Of a stretch of DNA of 64,000 nucleotides, positions 28,167 to 38,052 are shown piece by piece (the first letter of the stretch is position 1; every line of letters starts with the position of its first letter). This DNA is from an uncultured Amylibacter sp. (lineage in GTDB: Bacteria > Pseudomonadota > Alphaproteobacteria > Rhodobacterales > Rhodobacteraceae): contig OY365741.1 of assembly GCA_959347425.1 (NCBI GenBank), positions 1,202,501-1,266,500 on the forward strand, given 5' to 3'. The notes under the pieces were generated by a model. That model did not search any database, was not told where the DNA came from, and saw nothing but the letters and a program-made list of their open reading frames with translations. The translations under genes were made by a program, and so were the position numbers.

Positions 28167-28662
28167 TTTTTTTCTATCGGGGTTTGCCGGCTTACTGGTT
28201 TTTGCACGGGCGAGTTTTGCCCAAGACACAAACGAGCCCCCCATTACCAGTATTGTTGTGTTAAAACAAAACCGTAAAATTTATTTTTTTAATGGTGATG
28301 AAATTCTTTATTCCTACCCGATTCGCCTTGGTTTTGCCCCCGAAGGGCATAAAAGTATTGAGGGCGATGGTAAAACCCCCGAAGGCATTTATTTTATTGA
28401 TTTGAAAAATGATGATAGCAGTTTTCACCTTAGTTTGCGGATTTCCTATCCCAATAAAACCGATAAAGCCCGTGCGGCCGCCTTGGGTAAAGACCCGGGC
28501 GGGGATATTTTTATCCACGGGCGCGGCGATAAATTAACATGGAAAACCCGCGCGAAAACCATAATTGATTGGACGGAGGGCTGTATCGCGTTAAAGGACG
28601 CGCATATAGAGCAGATTTATCAAAAGGTCGCCTTGGGAACTCCAATAGAAATCCGTCCCTAA
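28153..28662 (+). CDS. L,D-transpeptidase (YkuD family), exported
   Basis: 169 residues. An 'RRNFFLSGF' N-terminus suggests Tat-type or Sec export. The YkuD core has '[12 protein letters not shown]', the conserved 'FIHGRG' histidine and the catalytic cysteine in '[10 protein letters not shown]'. Such enzymes form 3-3 peptidoglycan cross-links or attach proteins to the wall. It overlaps rlmN by 14 bp. A second enzyme of the same family is encoded at 29305-29865. Confidence 0.9.
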   Translation: MKRRNFFLSGFAGLLVFARASFAQDTNEPPITSIVVLKQNRKIYFFNGDEILYSYPIRLGFAPEGHKSIEGDGKTPEGIYFIDLKNDDSSFHLSLRISYPNKTDKARAAALGKDPGGDIFIHGRGDKLTWKTRAKTIIDWTEGCIALKDAHIEQIYQKVALGTPIEIRP

Positions 28663-28680
28663 ATCCCGTTAATGGGCGGG

Positions 28681-29196
28681 TTAATAAGTGCCAACCACCT
28701 GCACCCACCAGATTTTCCCGGTATCCTTTTCTTGAAACCACGCCAGCCCAACCAGTCGTGCATCGGGGTGCATAATAATGCGATGGGCGCGTTTATCGTT
28801 ATTCCACGCGGCGATGGTAAACAGGTCATCCTCAAAGGTTTCGGATATATTTTCACCCAGCACTATCCCCTCATACCCCGCGCGTTTGGCACGATCCAAG
28901 GGCGAAGAGCCGTCAGAGCCAAAATGCCAAGGTCGTTGTTGCCGTGCCATATCGCTGGCGTGGGTTTGGGCGGCGGCGATTAAAGCGGGTGATAGTTTAA
29001 GGGGGCGCAACCCCTTATCTTGGCGTAATAAATTCACCGCGTCCAAACTGCGGTATTGAATCATAGCGTTATCGTTTGGGTCTATCCAAAAGACTTCCTT
29101 GCCGGCACCGCTGACTTCTATCGATATAGGCTCTGGTTTTTGACACGCGGTTAAGACCAGCAGGGCGCAAAAACAAAGGAAAGGGAGGCGAATCAT
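28681..29196 (-). CDS. CAP/SCP-domain lipoprotein
   Basis: The start chosen is ATG at 29196, which begins a lipoprotein signal ending in the lipobox 'LTAC'; the frame is open 21 codons further. The mature part contains the CAP domain: 'LNLLRQ'-type helix ('VNLLRQDKGLRPL'), 'AQTHASDMA' with the conserved His, 'LGENIS' and 'WNNDKRAHRIIMHPDARLVGLAW', then 'WWVQVVG'. CAP proteins in bacteria are secreted or envelope-bound with poorly defined roles. It converges on the L,D-transpeptidase gene. Confidence 0.85.
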   Translation of the reverse strand: MIRLPFLCFCALLVLTACQKPEPISIEVSGAGKEVFWIDPNDNAMIQYRSLDAVNLLRQDKGLRPLKLSPALIAAAQTHASDMARQQRPWHFGSDGSSPLDRAKRAGYEGIVLGENISETFEDDLFTIAAWNNDKRAHRIIMHPDARLVGLAWFQEKDTGKIWWVQVVGTY

Positions 29197-29304
29197 AAAG
29201 GCAACCTGTGGTAAAAACCGTGGTAAAAAGTGTGTGAGGCAGATAAAGTTTCTTGCCATTGGGCGAATTATACCCTATTATGGCAAAAACATAAAGGGGT
29301 TTTT

Positions 29305-29865
29305 ATGATGGATGATAAAAAAATAACCAGACGGGCATTTGGGCAATTAACCGCAGGTGCGACCTTTGCGGGGGCTTTGGGCGTGGGGTCGGCACATGGA
29401 TTGACACGGAATATATCCGCTTTTGCGCCGAAAGATTGGCGCGGGTTTTTTGATGATACGCAAAACGGCGTGGTTTTGGTGGATACCAAAACGCGGGTTT
29501 TGCATTTTTGGGGGCAGGATGAAGCGACCTATCGGATTTATCCAACCAGTGTGCCATCCACGCCAGAATTAACGCGGCTGGGGCGAACAAAAATCGTGCG
29601 CAGAAGGGTGGGGCCGGATTGGAGCCCGACGCCAGAGATGTTAAAACGCAACCCCGAATGGCCTGCCTATATTCCCCCTGGCCCCGAAAATCCGCTTGGC
29701 ACGCACGCGTTGTATTTAAGCTGGACGTATTATCGTATTCACGGCACCCATGATACGCGAAAGATTGGGCGGCGGTCGTCAAACGGCTGTATTGGCTTGT
29801 ATAATCACCATATATCAGAGCTGTTTGAACTGGTAAAAGTCGGCACGCAGGTTTTGCTGATTTAG
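29305..29865 (+). CDS. L,D-transpeptidase (YkuD family) with Tat signal
   Basis: 186-187 residues. ATG at 29305 (or the adjacent one at 29308) follows AAAGGGG. A twin-arginine motif 'KITRRAFGQL' precedes a hydrophobic stretch. The catalytic region has 'YRIHGTHDTRKIG' and Cys in 'SSNGCIGLYN'. 'PGPENPLGTHALYL' is also typical. Only about 21% of the length is N-terminal signal, so the mature enzyme is a minimal catalytic domain. Confidence 0.92.
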   Translation: MMDDKKITRRAFGQLTAGATFAGALGVGSAHGLTRNISAFAPKDWRGFFDDTQNGVVLVDTKTRVLHFWGQDEATYRIYPTSVPSTPELTRLGRTKIVRRRVGPDWSPTPEMLKRNPEWPAYIPPGPENPLGTHALYLSWTYYRIHGTHDTRKIGRRSSNGCIGLYNHHISELFELVKVGTQVLLI

Positions 29866-29872
29866 TTATTTA

Positions 29873-30712
29873 TTATTCATCGTTAAAAATCGCGTGTAGC
29901 CCGCTTTTATAATCTGGATAAAGCAACCCAACCCCAAGCTCGGTTTTTATTTTTTCATTACGCACCCGTTTGCTTTCCGAATAAAAACTCCGCGCCATAT
30001 CGCCCAATTCGGCCTGTTCAAAAGCAATCGCTTTTGGCACGGGCAGACCTAACAATTTTGCGGCGTAAGCAATCACATCCTCTGGCGGGGCTGGGCAATC
30101 ATCGCAGACATTGTAAATCGCACCCTGCGGGTTTGGTCGCTGAATCGAGGCGAATAAAACTTGGGCAATATCATCCAAATGTATCCGAGAAAACACTTGG
30201 TTTTTTTTCACAATCCGCCGTGCCGTGCCTCGCCGTAGTTTTTCAAACGGGCCGCGTCCCGTGCCATAAATTCCTGCCAGGCGAAAAATATGCGCCGATA
30301 GCCCCAAATCCTGCCAATCGGATTCTGCCGCCACGCGCCATTTGCCCCGTGCGGTTTTCGGGTTTGGCGGGGTGGTTTCATCCACCCAACCGCCCTGATG
30401 GTCGCCATAAACTCCCGTGGTGGAAAGATAACCAACCCAATCAAATTGTTTTGCCGTCAAAGCCTTTGTGTAATTTGCCAAGACCAAATCGCCATCCGTA
30501 CTCGGCGCGATAGAGGATAAAATATGGCTGGACTCTGCGATTAACGGGGCGAGGTCGGTGTTGTGCCACAGGTGAATTTCTGCATCGCAGGATTTTATTT
30601 TATCGGCATTGCGGGTTGTGCCAATGACTCGCCACCCCAAGGGCAGTAATATTTTTGCCAATCCAGCAGCGCTCGCGCCATAGCCAAAACAGAGTAAGGT
30701 TTTTTGTGTCAT
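29873..30712 (-). CDS. NAD(P)-dependent epimerase/SDR family protein (YeeZ-like)
   Basis: 279 residues with the Rossmann start '[17 protein letters not shown]', '[18 protein letters not shown]' and '[14 protein letters not shown]' typical of YeeZ-like atypical SDR proteins; the substrate is unknown. Its start overlaps the queG stop by 4 bp (ATGA), and queG overlaps the GST gene by 4 bp, giving the GST-queG-epimerase operon seen in many alphaproteobacteria. Confidence 0.85.
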   Translation of the reverse strand: MTQKTLLCFGYGASAAGLAKILLPLGWRVIGTTRNADKIKSCDAEIHLWHNTDLAPLIAESSHILSSIAPSTDGDLVLANYTKALTAKQFDWVGYLSTTGVYGDHQGGWVDETTPPNPKTARGKWRVAAESDWQDLGLSAHIFRLAGIYGTGRGPFEKLRRGTARRIVKKNQVFSRIHLDDIAQVLFASIQRPNPQGAIYNVCDDCPAPPEDVIAYAAKLLGLPVPKAIAFEQAELGDMARSFYSESKRVRNEKIKTELGVGLLYPDYKSGLHAIFNDE

Positions 30713-31809
30713 GGTGTTTCCTTTTTAATTAAACGAGCCTGCGCCCAAATCGCCGCATCGCGGACAACCGCATCCTTATCCGCAATCAAATCACGGACAA
30801 CCGATAATAAATCAACCTGTCCAGAATTGCCAATCGCATAAAGCACATTGCGGATAAATTGATTACGCCCAATCCGCTTTATCGGGTTTTTGGCAAACAA
30901 CGCACGGAACGCCGTATCATCCAACCGCGCCAAATCTGCCAGCGGAGGGTTTTGCAATTCCGCCCGCGGATGATAGGCTGGATTTTGCACGGCGGCGGAC
31001 ATGGCGGCAAATTTATTCCACGGACAGACCGCCAAACAATCATCACAGCCATAAATACGGTTGCCCAATAATGGGCGCAAATCTTCATCAATTTTGCCCT
31101 TATGCTCTATCGTTAAATAGGAAATACACCGCCGTGCATCCAATTGATAGGGCGCGGGGAAAGCCTGCGTCGGGCAGATATCCAAACAAGCACGGCAAGA
31201 GCCACAGTTGTTTTCAGAGTTATTTTCTTTATTATTTTTGCTCGCGTCTTCCCCATCATATTTCGGCAAATCCAAGGTGGTAAAAATCGCCCCCAGAAAA
31301 AACCAATTGCCCAAATCACGCGATAATAAATTGGTATGTTTGCCCTGCCATCCCAAACCTGCCGCCGCCGCCAAGGGCTTTTCCATCACGGGTGCGGTAT
31401 CAACGAAAACTTTAATCTCACCGGTTCCTGCCGATTCCAACAACCACCGCCCTAGGGTTTTCAATCGCTTTTTAATCACCTCGTGATAGTCCTGATTTTG
31501 CGCATAGATCGAAATTGCACCACGGGTTTTATCGTTTAACGCCAGCAGAGGATTTTGCAACACCTGATACGGCTCTGCCAGCATAATCACCGATTTTGCC
31601 TGCGGCCACAGAGCCGTCGGCGAGCCGCGCCAATCGGCTCGTGCCAACATCCAATCCATCGTGCCGTGATAGCCCGCGGCCAAATATCCGTTCAATCCCG
31701 CCTGTGCCGATTTAATCGCATTCGGCGCACAAATCCCGATTTTGGCAAAGCCAAGCTCGGCTGCTTTTGCCAATAAATCGCTATGTAAATCGGCATCCAT
31801 AAAAATCAA
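30709..31809 (-). CDS. queG: Epoxyqueuosine reductase QueG
   Basis: Last step of queuosine tRNA modification: cobalamin-dependent reduction of epoxyqueuosine. Two [4Fe-4S] motifs, '[16 protein letters not shown]' and '[13 protein letters not shown]', sit in the middle, with '[20 protein letters not shown]' before them and a HEAT-like C-terminus. 366 residues; starts at the first or second ATG (31809 or 31800). Uses B12, and a corrinoid adenosyltransferase gene is also in the window (55428). Confidence 0.95.
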   Translation of the reverse strand: MIFMDADLHSDLLAKAAELGFAKIGICAPNAIKSAQAGLNGYLAAGYHGTMDWMLARADWRGSPTALWPQAKSVIMLAEPYQVLQNPLLALNDKTRGAISIYAQNQDYHEVIKKRLKTLGRWLLESAGTGEIKVFVDTAPVMEKPLAAAAGLGWQGKHTNLLSRDLGNWFFLGAIFTTLDLPKYDGEDASKNNKENNSENNCGSCRACLDICPTQAFPAPYQLDARRCISYLTIEHKGKIDEDLRPLLGNRIYGCDDCLAVCPWNKFAAMSAAVQNPAYHPRAELQNPPLADLARLDDTAFRALFAKNPIKRIGRNQFIRNVLYAIGNSGQVDLLSVVRDLIADKDAVVRDAAIWAQARLIKKETP

Positions 31810-32471
31810 AAATCCAAATTGGCATAGTGCGGCGGCGGTGGAAACCCGTCAATATGATCAACCAATAACGTGCGAAACGCGGGGCGCGATTTCAGGGTTG
31901 CATACCAGTTTTTCACCAAGGCAGAGCGATCCCAATCCACGTCCGAGATATAATCCAAACAGCTCAGCTGTGCCGCCGCGCTGAAATCGGCAAGGCTGAG
32001 CATATGGCCGCCCAGCCACCGCCGCCTATCCAATAACCAGTTCAAATAATCCAAGGTGGTTTTGATGTTTTTCATGCCTTCACGGATATTACGGCTCTCT
32101 GGCATGCCGCGCCCTGTGACCTTTTTTAACAAACGTTCGTTCAATAAATTATGGGTGACCGAGTGATAAAAAGTATCGTCAAACCAGTTAATCAAACGGC
32201 GCACTTCGGCGCGTTCTTCGGGTCCGTGGGGCAGCAGAGCGGGGCTTGGATACAGCTCCTCCAAATACTCACAAATCGCGTTGGATTCGCTAAGTACCAT
32301 TTGGTGGTCTTGCAAAACCGGCACTTTACTGCTGGGATTAAGACGTAGGAAATCCGCGCGTTTTTGCCAATAGGGTTCGGCGCGCAAATCCACCTCAATG
32401 GATTTTTCTGCCATGACCAGACGGACTTTGCGACAAAACGGCGACAGAGGAAAATGATATAAACGATACAT
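31806..32471 (-). CDS. Glutathione S-transferase family protein
   Basis: 221 residues with the thioredoxin-like N-terminal domain ('[20 protein letters not shown]', '[24 protein letters not shown]') and an all-helical C-terminal domain. Ser7-8 or Cys13 may be the catalytic residue. First gene of the GST-queG-epimerase operon; the specific substrate cannot be inferred. Confidence 0.9.
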   Translation of the reverse strand: MYRLYHFPLSPFCRKVRLVMAEKSIEVDLRAEPYWQKRADFLRLNPSSKVPVLQDHQMVLSESNAICEYLEELYPSPALLPHGPEERAEVRRLINWFDDTFYHSVTHNLLNERLLKKVTGRGMPESRNIREGMKNIKTTLDYLNWLLDRRRWLGGHMLSLADFSAAAQLSCLDYISDVDWDRSALVKNWYATLKSRPAFRTLLVDHIDGFPPPPHYANLDF

Positions 32472-32547
32472 GTTTTGGGTTTCTTTTTAGTTTCGGTTTG
32501 GGCTCTTTTAGCGGTTTTCTAACAAAATTACAAAACCAAAAGGGGGG

Positions 32548-33258
32548 TTAAAAGCAGGTATCGCGTTGTTCTTTTTCTAAGGTGGCAATACCGTCCAAAA
32601 TCCGTGCGGTTTTGGCACGGACAAATCGGCTGGGTTTGCTGGCAGAGCGGGATTTCGGATTCGGCAAAATCGCCGCCAATCGGGCGGTTTGCAGGATGGT
32701 TATTTTATCGGGGGCAACGCCAAAATAATGCTGCGCCCCAGCCGACCAGCCGAACACCCCTGCGTCCAATTCGGCGACGTTTAGATAGACCTCTAAAATC
32801 CGCCTTTTGCCCCAGAATGTTTCTATCAGGGCGGTAAATCCTGCCTCTAATCCTTTTCGCAGCCATGTGCGCCCGTGCCAGAGGAAGACGTTTTTGGCAA
32901 CCTGTTGGGATAGGGTGGAGGCGCCGCGGTGTTTGCCGCCATCCCATGCGGTTTTTATCGAGTCAATATCAAAGCCATAATGGCTGCAAAAATCCGCGTC
33001 TTCGGCCGCGATAACCGATAGGGGGACGTGGCGGGCGAAGCTATCAAGCGGTTGCCAATCGCGTTTTATCGCGCCAAGTTGGTGGCTTTGCGATTTCATA
33101 TAGAGCCCGTATGGCGGCGGAATAAAGCGAAACACAATGACCAGCAATAGGCAAAGCAGGACAAACGCCAGCACCTGTAGTGCCAGCCATTTTAATAGGG
33201 TGAGGCATAGGCGGGGGAGGGCACGAAAATTTTTGCGGGCGGGTTTTGCAGACATCAT
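32548..33258 (-). CDS. mtgA: Monofunctional biosynthetic peptidoglycan transglycosylase
   Basis: Glycosyltransferase family 51 enzyme polymerising lipid II. 236 residues with one N-terminal membrane helix (about residues 18-42). Signatures: catalytic Glu in 'AAEDADFCSHYGFD', 'RGASTLSQQVAKNVFLW', and 'RILEVYLNVAELDAGVFG'. The promoter candidate at 33447-33475 lies about 190 bp upstream, across a heptamer array. Confidence 0.95.
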   Translation of the reverse strand: MMSAKPARKNFRALPRLCLTLLKWLALQVLAFVLLCLLLVIVFRFIPPPYGLYMKSQSHQLGAIKRDWQPLDSFARHVPLSVIAAEDADFCSHYGFDIDSIKTAWDGGKHRGASTLSQQVAKNVFLWHGRTWLRKGLEAGFTALIETFWGKRRILEVYLNVAELDAGVFGWSAGAQHYFGVAPDKITILQTARLAAILPNPKSRSASKPSRFVRAKTARILDGIATLEKEQRDTCF

Positions 33259-33296
33259 GTATAGAGTATAACCTATTTGGCGGTAAATATAAATGA

Positions 33297-33359
33297 TTAT
33301 TATGAGTGATTAGTGATTAGTGGTTAGTGGTTAGTGATGAGTGGTTAGTGATTAACAAT
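33297..33359 (+). repeat. Heptamer array H8, upstream of mtgA
   Basis: About nine 7-bp units (TTATTAT, GAGTGAT, TAGTGAT, TAGTGGT x2, TAGTGAT, GAGTGGT, TAGTGAT, TAACAAT) in plus orientation, although no plus-strand gene ends here. With the minus-orientation array at 33486-33516 it brackets a 126-bp gene-free segment, the same layout as the repeat-core copies. Confidence 0.85.
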
Positions 33360-33446
33360 TTTTATGGTCATAGTTTATCTTTAAACAATCCCACGCCAAG
33401 TCTTGCGTCCATTTTATTTGTCCGCTAGTCATTTTATTTGCAAAAA

Positions 33447-33475
33447 ACTATAACCAGACTTCGCCACACAAGCAA
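33447..33475 (-). promoter_or_regulatory. Candidate promoter of mtgA, copy of the methyltransferase promoter module
   Basis: On the minus strand: TTGCTT (33470-33475), 17-bp spacer, TATAGT (33447-33452). The spacer and surroundings match 1511-1575 at nearly every position (shared 'TTGTGTGGC', 'CTGGTTATAGT', 'TTTTGCAAAT'). It directs transcription toward mtgA. Confidence 0.55.
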
Positions 33476-33485
33476 CCCTAAAAAA

Positions 33486-33516
33486 CTAATCACTAACCCC
33501 TAATCGTTAATCACTA
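33486..33516 (-). repeat. Heptamer array H9, forms the gltB stop
   Basis: CTAATCA, CTAACCC, CTAATCG, TTAATCA, CTAG in plus reading. The gltB TAG stop (33500-33502) and its last residues V-I-N-D are encoded by the array, nearly the same ending as MutS (T-I-N-D). Confidence 0.9.
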
Positions 33517-36500
33517 GAGACGCAGTCTCATCAATCGGATGGGGCAGATGGATCAGCATTTCTTTCGGGCAGACTTGGACAAAATTCGCCAAAGCCTCCT
33601 CCCACCGATTTAAAATATAGCCAGCTTTTTCACTACCCGTATGGGCAAAATGCGCCTCTATCAATCCCTTTAACTGGGCTTGCCAATGGGCAACACTGAC
33701 TGGGACACAGACCAACGTTTCCATATTCGCGCGTTTGTGAAACCGCTTTTCTGGGTCATAAACATAGGCCATTCCACCGGTCATACCCGCGCCGAAATTA
33801 CCGCCCGTCTTGCCCAAAATCACCGCAACTCCGCCGGTCATATATTCACAGCCATTGTCGCCACAACCCTCTACAACCGCCATCGCACCCGAATTGCGCA
33901 CGCAAAAACGCTCCCCCGCGCGACCGTTGGCAAACAAATGCCCCGCCGTCGCACCGTACAAAACCGTATTGCCGATGATGGTGTTTTTATGTGCCTTTAA
34001 CGGACTGTTTTTCGGCGGACGGATAACAATCATCCCACCCGATAGACCTTTGCCGACATAATCATTCGCATCGCCAACAACATCCAGCATTAACCCATGA
34101 CAGGCAAACGCGCCCAAGGATTGCCCAGCAGAGCCGCGCAGTTTCACCAACAGATGGTCGGTTTGCAGGGTATTATTCATGCCAAACCGCGCGACTATGT
34201 GGGAAGACACCCGCGCCCCAATGGTGCGCTGAGTATTCTGCACAGCGTAAGATAACTGCATCTTTTCCCCGTCTTGAAAGAACGCCGCACCATCGCGGAT
34301 AATATCCATATCCAGAGTATCTGGCACCTCTTGCCTCGGTTGCTTGTGGTTATATTGGGTGGTTTTCGCGCCATCCATGCTAATCAAAATCGGGTTCAAA
34401 TCGAGATCATCCAAATGGTCAAAGCCTCGGCTCACCTGTGCTAACATATCCACACGCCCAACGGCTTCGTTCAGCGAACGCAAGCCCAAGGATGCCAAAA
34501 TCTCACGCACTTCTTCGGCGTAAAAGCTGATAAGATTAACCACTTTATCAGGGCTGCCACCGAAGCGTTTGCGCAAGTCTTCGTCCTGCGTACAGACCCC
34601 AACCGGGCAGGTATTGGATTGACACTGACGTACCATAATACAGCCCATGGCAATCAGGGCAGCCGTGCCGATACCGAATTCCTCCGCCCCCAGCATCGCC
34701 GCGATAACAATATCGCGCCCGGTGCGCAAGCCGCCATCGGTACGCAAAGTCACCCGATCGCGTAAATTGTTCATCACCAGCACTTGGTGGGCTTCTGATA
34801 ATCCCATCTCCCACGGCAGACCTGCATATTTAATAGAGGTTGCGGGCGACGCACCCGTGCCACCGTTATGACCAGAGATTAAAATAATATCGGCCTTGGC
34901 TTTGGCGACACCTGCGGCAATCGTGCCGACTCCATAAGCACTAACCAATTTCACCGTCACCTTGGCGCGGGGGTTGATTTGTTTTAAATCATAAATCAAT
35001 TGCGCCAAATCCTCGATAGAATAAATATCGTGGTGCGGGGGCGGGGATATTAACGTCACGCCTTTGGTGGAATACCGCAGACGCGCGATGAGTTCGGTTA
35101 CTTTAATCCCCGGTAATTGTCCGCCTTCGCCAGGCTTGGCACCTTGGGCGACTTTTATTTCCAGCTCTTCACACCGATTCAGATATTCTGCGGTTACACC
35201 AAACCGCCCCGATGCCACCTGTTTTATTTTGGCAGAGGCATTATCGCCGTTTGGTTCTGGCGTGAAATGGGCTGGGTCTTCGCCGCCTTCCCCGCTATCA
35301 GATTTTGCCCCGATACGGTTCATGGCGATGTTAAGCGTTTTATGTGCCTCTGGCGATAACGCGCCCAAGGACATGCCTGGGGTGACGAATCGTTTTCTAA
35401 TAGAGGTAATATCCTCCACCTGTTCCAAATCAATGCCGCCGCGGGTTGGGGTGAAATCCAAAAGATCACGCAGATGAATCGGTGGATTTTTCTGCATGTT
35501 TTTGGAATATTTTTGCCATAAATTATAATCCCCCTTTGTGCAGGCGGTTTGCAAAAGATGCATGTTAGTCGCCTCCCACGCATGAGTTTCCCCGCTTTGC
35601 CGGGTTTTGTAAAACCCGCCGATGGGTAAAATATCAATACTATGATGCCAGCCTTTGGCGTGAATTTGGATGGCTTTTTTCTGAATACCGCTGAGCCCAA
35701 TTCCTGATATACGGCTGTGCATGCCTGGAAAAAATTCACTCACCAAAGCCCGCGATAGCCCAACAGCCTCAAAATTCAAACCGCCCCGATAGGAGGATAC
35801 CATGGAAATCCCCATCTTGGACATGATTTTTAATAGACCCAGATTTATTGCCTCTTTATACTTTGCGGCTGCCTGTTCTAGGGTTAAAGATAACAACCCC
35901 TTTGCCACGCGATCAGCCAAGCTATCCAGGGCAAGATAGGCATTCACCGTGGTCGCACCCGCGCCGATTAACACGGCAAAATAATGCGGATCAATACATT
36001 CGCCCGCCTGTACATTTAACGAGCAAAACGTCCGCAAACCCTTTTGCGTCAGCCATGTATGCACGGCAGAAGTTGCCAAAATCATCGGCATGGCAACGCG
36101 GGAATCATCCTGCGCTTTATCGGTCAGCACGATATGCCCGGTGCCAGAACGCACCGCATCCTCAACCTCTGCCCGCACCCGCAAAGTCGCATCGCGCAAG
36201 CCGTGTTCGGCGTTCCCATCAAAGGTGCAATCAATCATGGCCGCCTTATCGGCGAATTGTTTCACCATAGCCTCAAATTGCGCGTTGGTTAAAACCGGGG
36301 AGGATAGCAATAAAATCTCAGTCTGCTCGCGTGCCTCTTCCAGTACATTGCGCAAGTTGCCAAAGCGAGTCTTTAACGACATCACTTGGCTTTCACGCAA
36401 AGAATCAATCGGTGGATTGGTGACTTGGCTGAAATTCTGGCGGAAATAATGCGACAAGGGGCGGTATTGATTCGATAAAACCGCCACAGGGGTATCATCG

Positions 36501-38035
36501 CCCATGGAGGCCAGCGTCTCTTTGCCCTCTTCCGCCATTGGGTGCAAAATCGTTTCAAGGTCTTCAATACTATAGCCCGCGGCGATTTGACGGGTGCGCA
36601 AATCATCGCCTTTAAAAAACACGGTTTCTTTTTTCGCGCGGGTTTTTTCATCCAAATCAATCACCGCTTTTATCCAATCGCCGAAAGGTTTGCTGCCCGC
36701 CAGCATATCCTTTAAATCCTCATCCAGATAAAGCCGTTGTTCCACCATATCCACCCCCAGCATTTGCCCAGGGCCAAGCGCGCCTTTTTGCGCGATATTG
36801 GCTTCATCCACGACAACCATGCCGGTTTCAGAGCCCGCCATCACCAGCCCGTCTTTCGTAACAATATAGCGCAACGGACGCAAACCATTCCTATCCAACC
36901 CGCCAACAACCCAACGTCCATCGGTCATGGCCAGAGCGGCTGGACCATCCCAAGGCTCCATCACCGAATTGGCGTAGGAGTACATATCCTGCCAAGCCTG
37001 TGGCAAATCCCGTGCGCCTATGGATTCTGGCACCAAAATGGTTTTTGCCATGGGGGCAGACCGCCCGGCCCGCACAATAATTTCAAACACCGCATCAAGG
37101 GCGGCAGAATCAGAGGCACCAGGGGTAATGAGAGGTTTAATATCCTCCGCTATCGCGCCAAAATTACGCGAAGCCATGCGGATTTCATGGCTTTTCATCC
37201 AATTCACATTGCCTTTTAAGGTGTTAATCTCACCATTATGCGCCAGCATGCGAAACGGTTGCGCCAGCCACCATTGGGGGAAAGTATTTGTGGAATACCG
37301 TTGATGATAAATGGCAAAGGCGGATTCAAACCGCTCATCCATTAAATCTGGATAAAAATTCGCCACCTGTTCGGCCAGCATCATGCCTTTGTAAATAATA
37401 GACTGACTGGAAAAGGAACAGATATAAAAACCGGCGATATTCTGGGCGCGAACCCTCTTTTCAATCCTGCGACGGATGATATAAAGCTCGCGTTCAAAAC
37501 GGTCTTGGGGGACTTTTTTGGAATTGGAAATCATGATTTGTTCGATTTCGGGGCGGGTGGCGTTGGCCTTTTCGCCAAGGCAGGATAAATCCACGGGCAC
37601 ATTGCGCCAGCCGTAGATGTAATAGCCCATGCGTAGGACTTCTGATTCCACGATACATCGTGCCGCCTCTTGTGCGCCGATATCCAAACGCGGAAGGAAA
37701 ACTTGCCCGACCCCGATATGTTCATCTTTGCGCGGCTGATGCCCCGTGCGACCGATTTGTTGATAGAAAAACGCCAGTGGGATTTGCAAAAGAATCCCCG
37801 CACCATCGCCCGTTTTACCGTCCGCATCAACCGCGCCGCGATGCCAGACGGCTTTTAACGCGGTCAGAGCGTTCTGCACGACTTGGCGTGATTTTTCACC
37901 GTTTATGGCGGCGACAAAGCCAACCCCGCAGGAGCTGTGCTCTTGGTCGGGGGCGTAAAGCCCATGTTTGGATAGGTGGTCGCGTTTTGCCTGTTCTTGG
38001 GCTTGCCAGTTTTTATGTATTGTTGGGTTTGTCAT
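33500..38035 (-). CDS. gltB: Glutamate synthase (NADPH) large subunit
   Basis: Converts glutamine and 2-oxoglutarate to two glutamates. 1511 residues. Cys36 in 'EHSSCGVGFVAAI' is the N-terminal nucleophile after removal of a 35-residue propeptide; the central and FMN domains include 'GEGGEDPAHFTPEPNGD' and 'GHNGGTGASPATSIKYAGLP', and the [3Fe-4S] cysteines are in 'VRQCQSNTCPVGVCTQ'. The C-terminal beta-helix (GXGXXXG) domain is complete. Downstream of gltD with a 17-bp gap; gltD-gltB is the reverse of the common order. Confidence 0.98.
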   Translation of the reverse strand: MTNPTIHKNWQAQEQAKRDHLSKHGLYAPDQEHSSCGVGFVAAINGEKSRQVVQNALTALKAVWHRGAVDADGKTGDGAGILLQIPLAFFYQQIGRTGHQPRKDEHIGVGQVFLPRLDIGAQEAARCIVESEVLRMGYYIYGWRNVPVDLSCLGEKANATRPEIEQIMISNSKKVPQDRFERELYIIRRRIEKRVRAQNIAGFYICSFSSQSIIYKGMMLAEQVANFYPDLMDERFESAFAIYHQRYSTNTFPQWWLAQPFRMLAHNGEINTLKGNVNWMKSHEIRMASRNFGAIAEDIKPLITPGASDSAALDAVFEIIVRAGRSAPMAKTILVPESIGARDLPQAWQDMYSYANSVMEPWDGPAALAMTDGRWVVGGLDRNGLRPLRYIVTKDGLVMAGSETGMVVVDEANIAQKGALGPGQMLGVDMVEQRLYLDEDLKDMLAGSKPFGDWIKAVIDLDEKTRAKKETVFFKGDDLRTRQIAAGYSIEDLETILHPMAEEGKETLASMGDDTPVAVLSNQYRPLSHYFRQNFSQVTNPPIDSLRESQVMSLKTRFGNLRNVLEEAREQTEILLLSSPVLTNAQFEAMVKQFADKAAMIDCTFDGNAEHGLRDATLRVRAEVEDAVRSGTGHIVLTDKAQDDSRVAMPMILATSAVHTWLTQKGLRTFCSLNVQAGECIDPHYFAVLIGAGATTVNAYLALDSLADRVAKGLLSLTLEQAAAKYKEAINLGLLKIMSKMGISMVSSYRGGLNFEAVGLSRALVSEFFPGMHSRISGIGLSGIQKKAIQIHAKGWHHSIDILPIGGFYKTRQSGETHAWEATNMHLLQTACTKGDYNLWQKYSKNMQKNPPIHLRDLLDFTPTRGGIDLEQVEDITSIRKRFVTPGMSLGALSPEAHKTLNIAMNRIGAKSDSGEGGEDPAHFTPEPNGDNASAKIKQVASGRFGVTAEYLNRCEELEIKVAQGAKPGEGGQLPGIKVTELIARLRYSTKGVTLISPPPHHDIYSIEDLAQLIYDLKQINPRAKVTVKLVSAYGVGTIAAGVAKAKADIILISGHNGGTGASPATSIKYAGLPWEMGLSEAHQVLVMNNLRDRVTLRTDGGLRTGRDIVIAAMLGAEEFGIGTAALIAMGCIMVRQCQSNTCPVGVCTQDEDLRKRFGGSPDKVVNLISFYAEEVREILASLGLRSLNEAVGRVDMLAQVSRGFDHLDDLDLNPILISMDGAKTTQYNHKQPRQEVPDTLDMDIIRDGAAFFQDGEKMQLSYAVQNTQRTIGARVSSHIVARFGMNNTLQTDHLLVKLRGSAGQSLGAFACHGLMLDVVGDANDYVGKGLSGGMIVIRPPKNSPLKAHKNTIIGNTVLYGATAGHLFANGRAGERFCVRNSGAMAVVEGCGDNGCEYMTGGVAVILGKTGGNFGAGMTGGMAYVYDPEKRFHKRANMETLVCVPVSVAHWQAQLKGLIEAHFAHTGSEKAGYILNRWEEALANFVQVCPKEMLIHLPHPIDETASLVIND

Positions 38036-38052
38036 TTTGTTATCCTCTTGTT

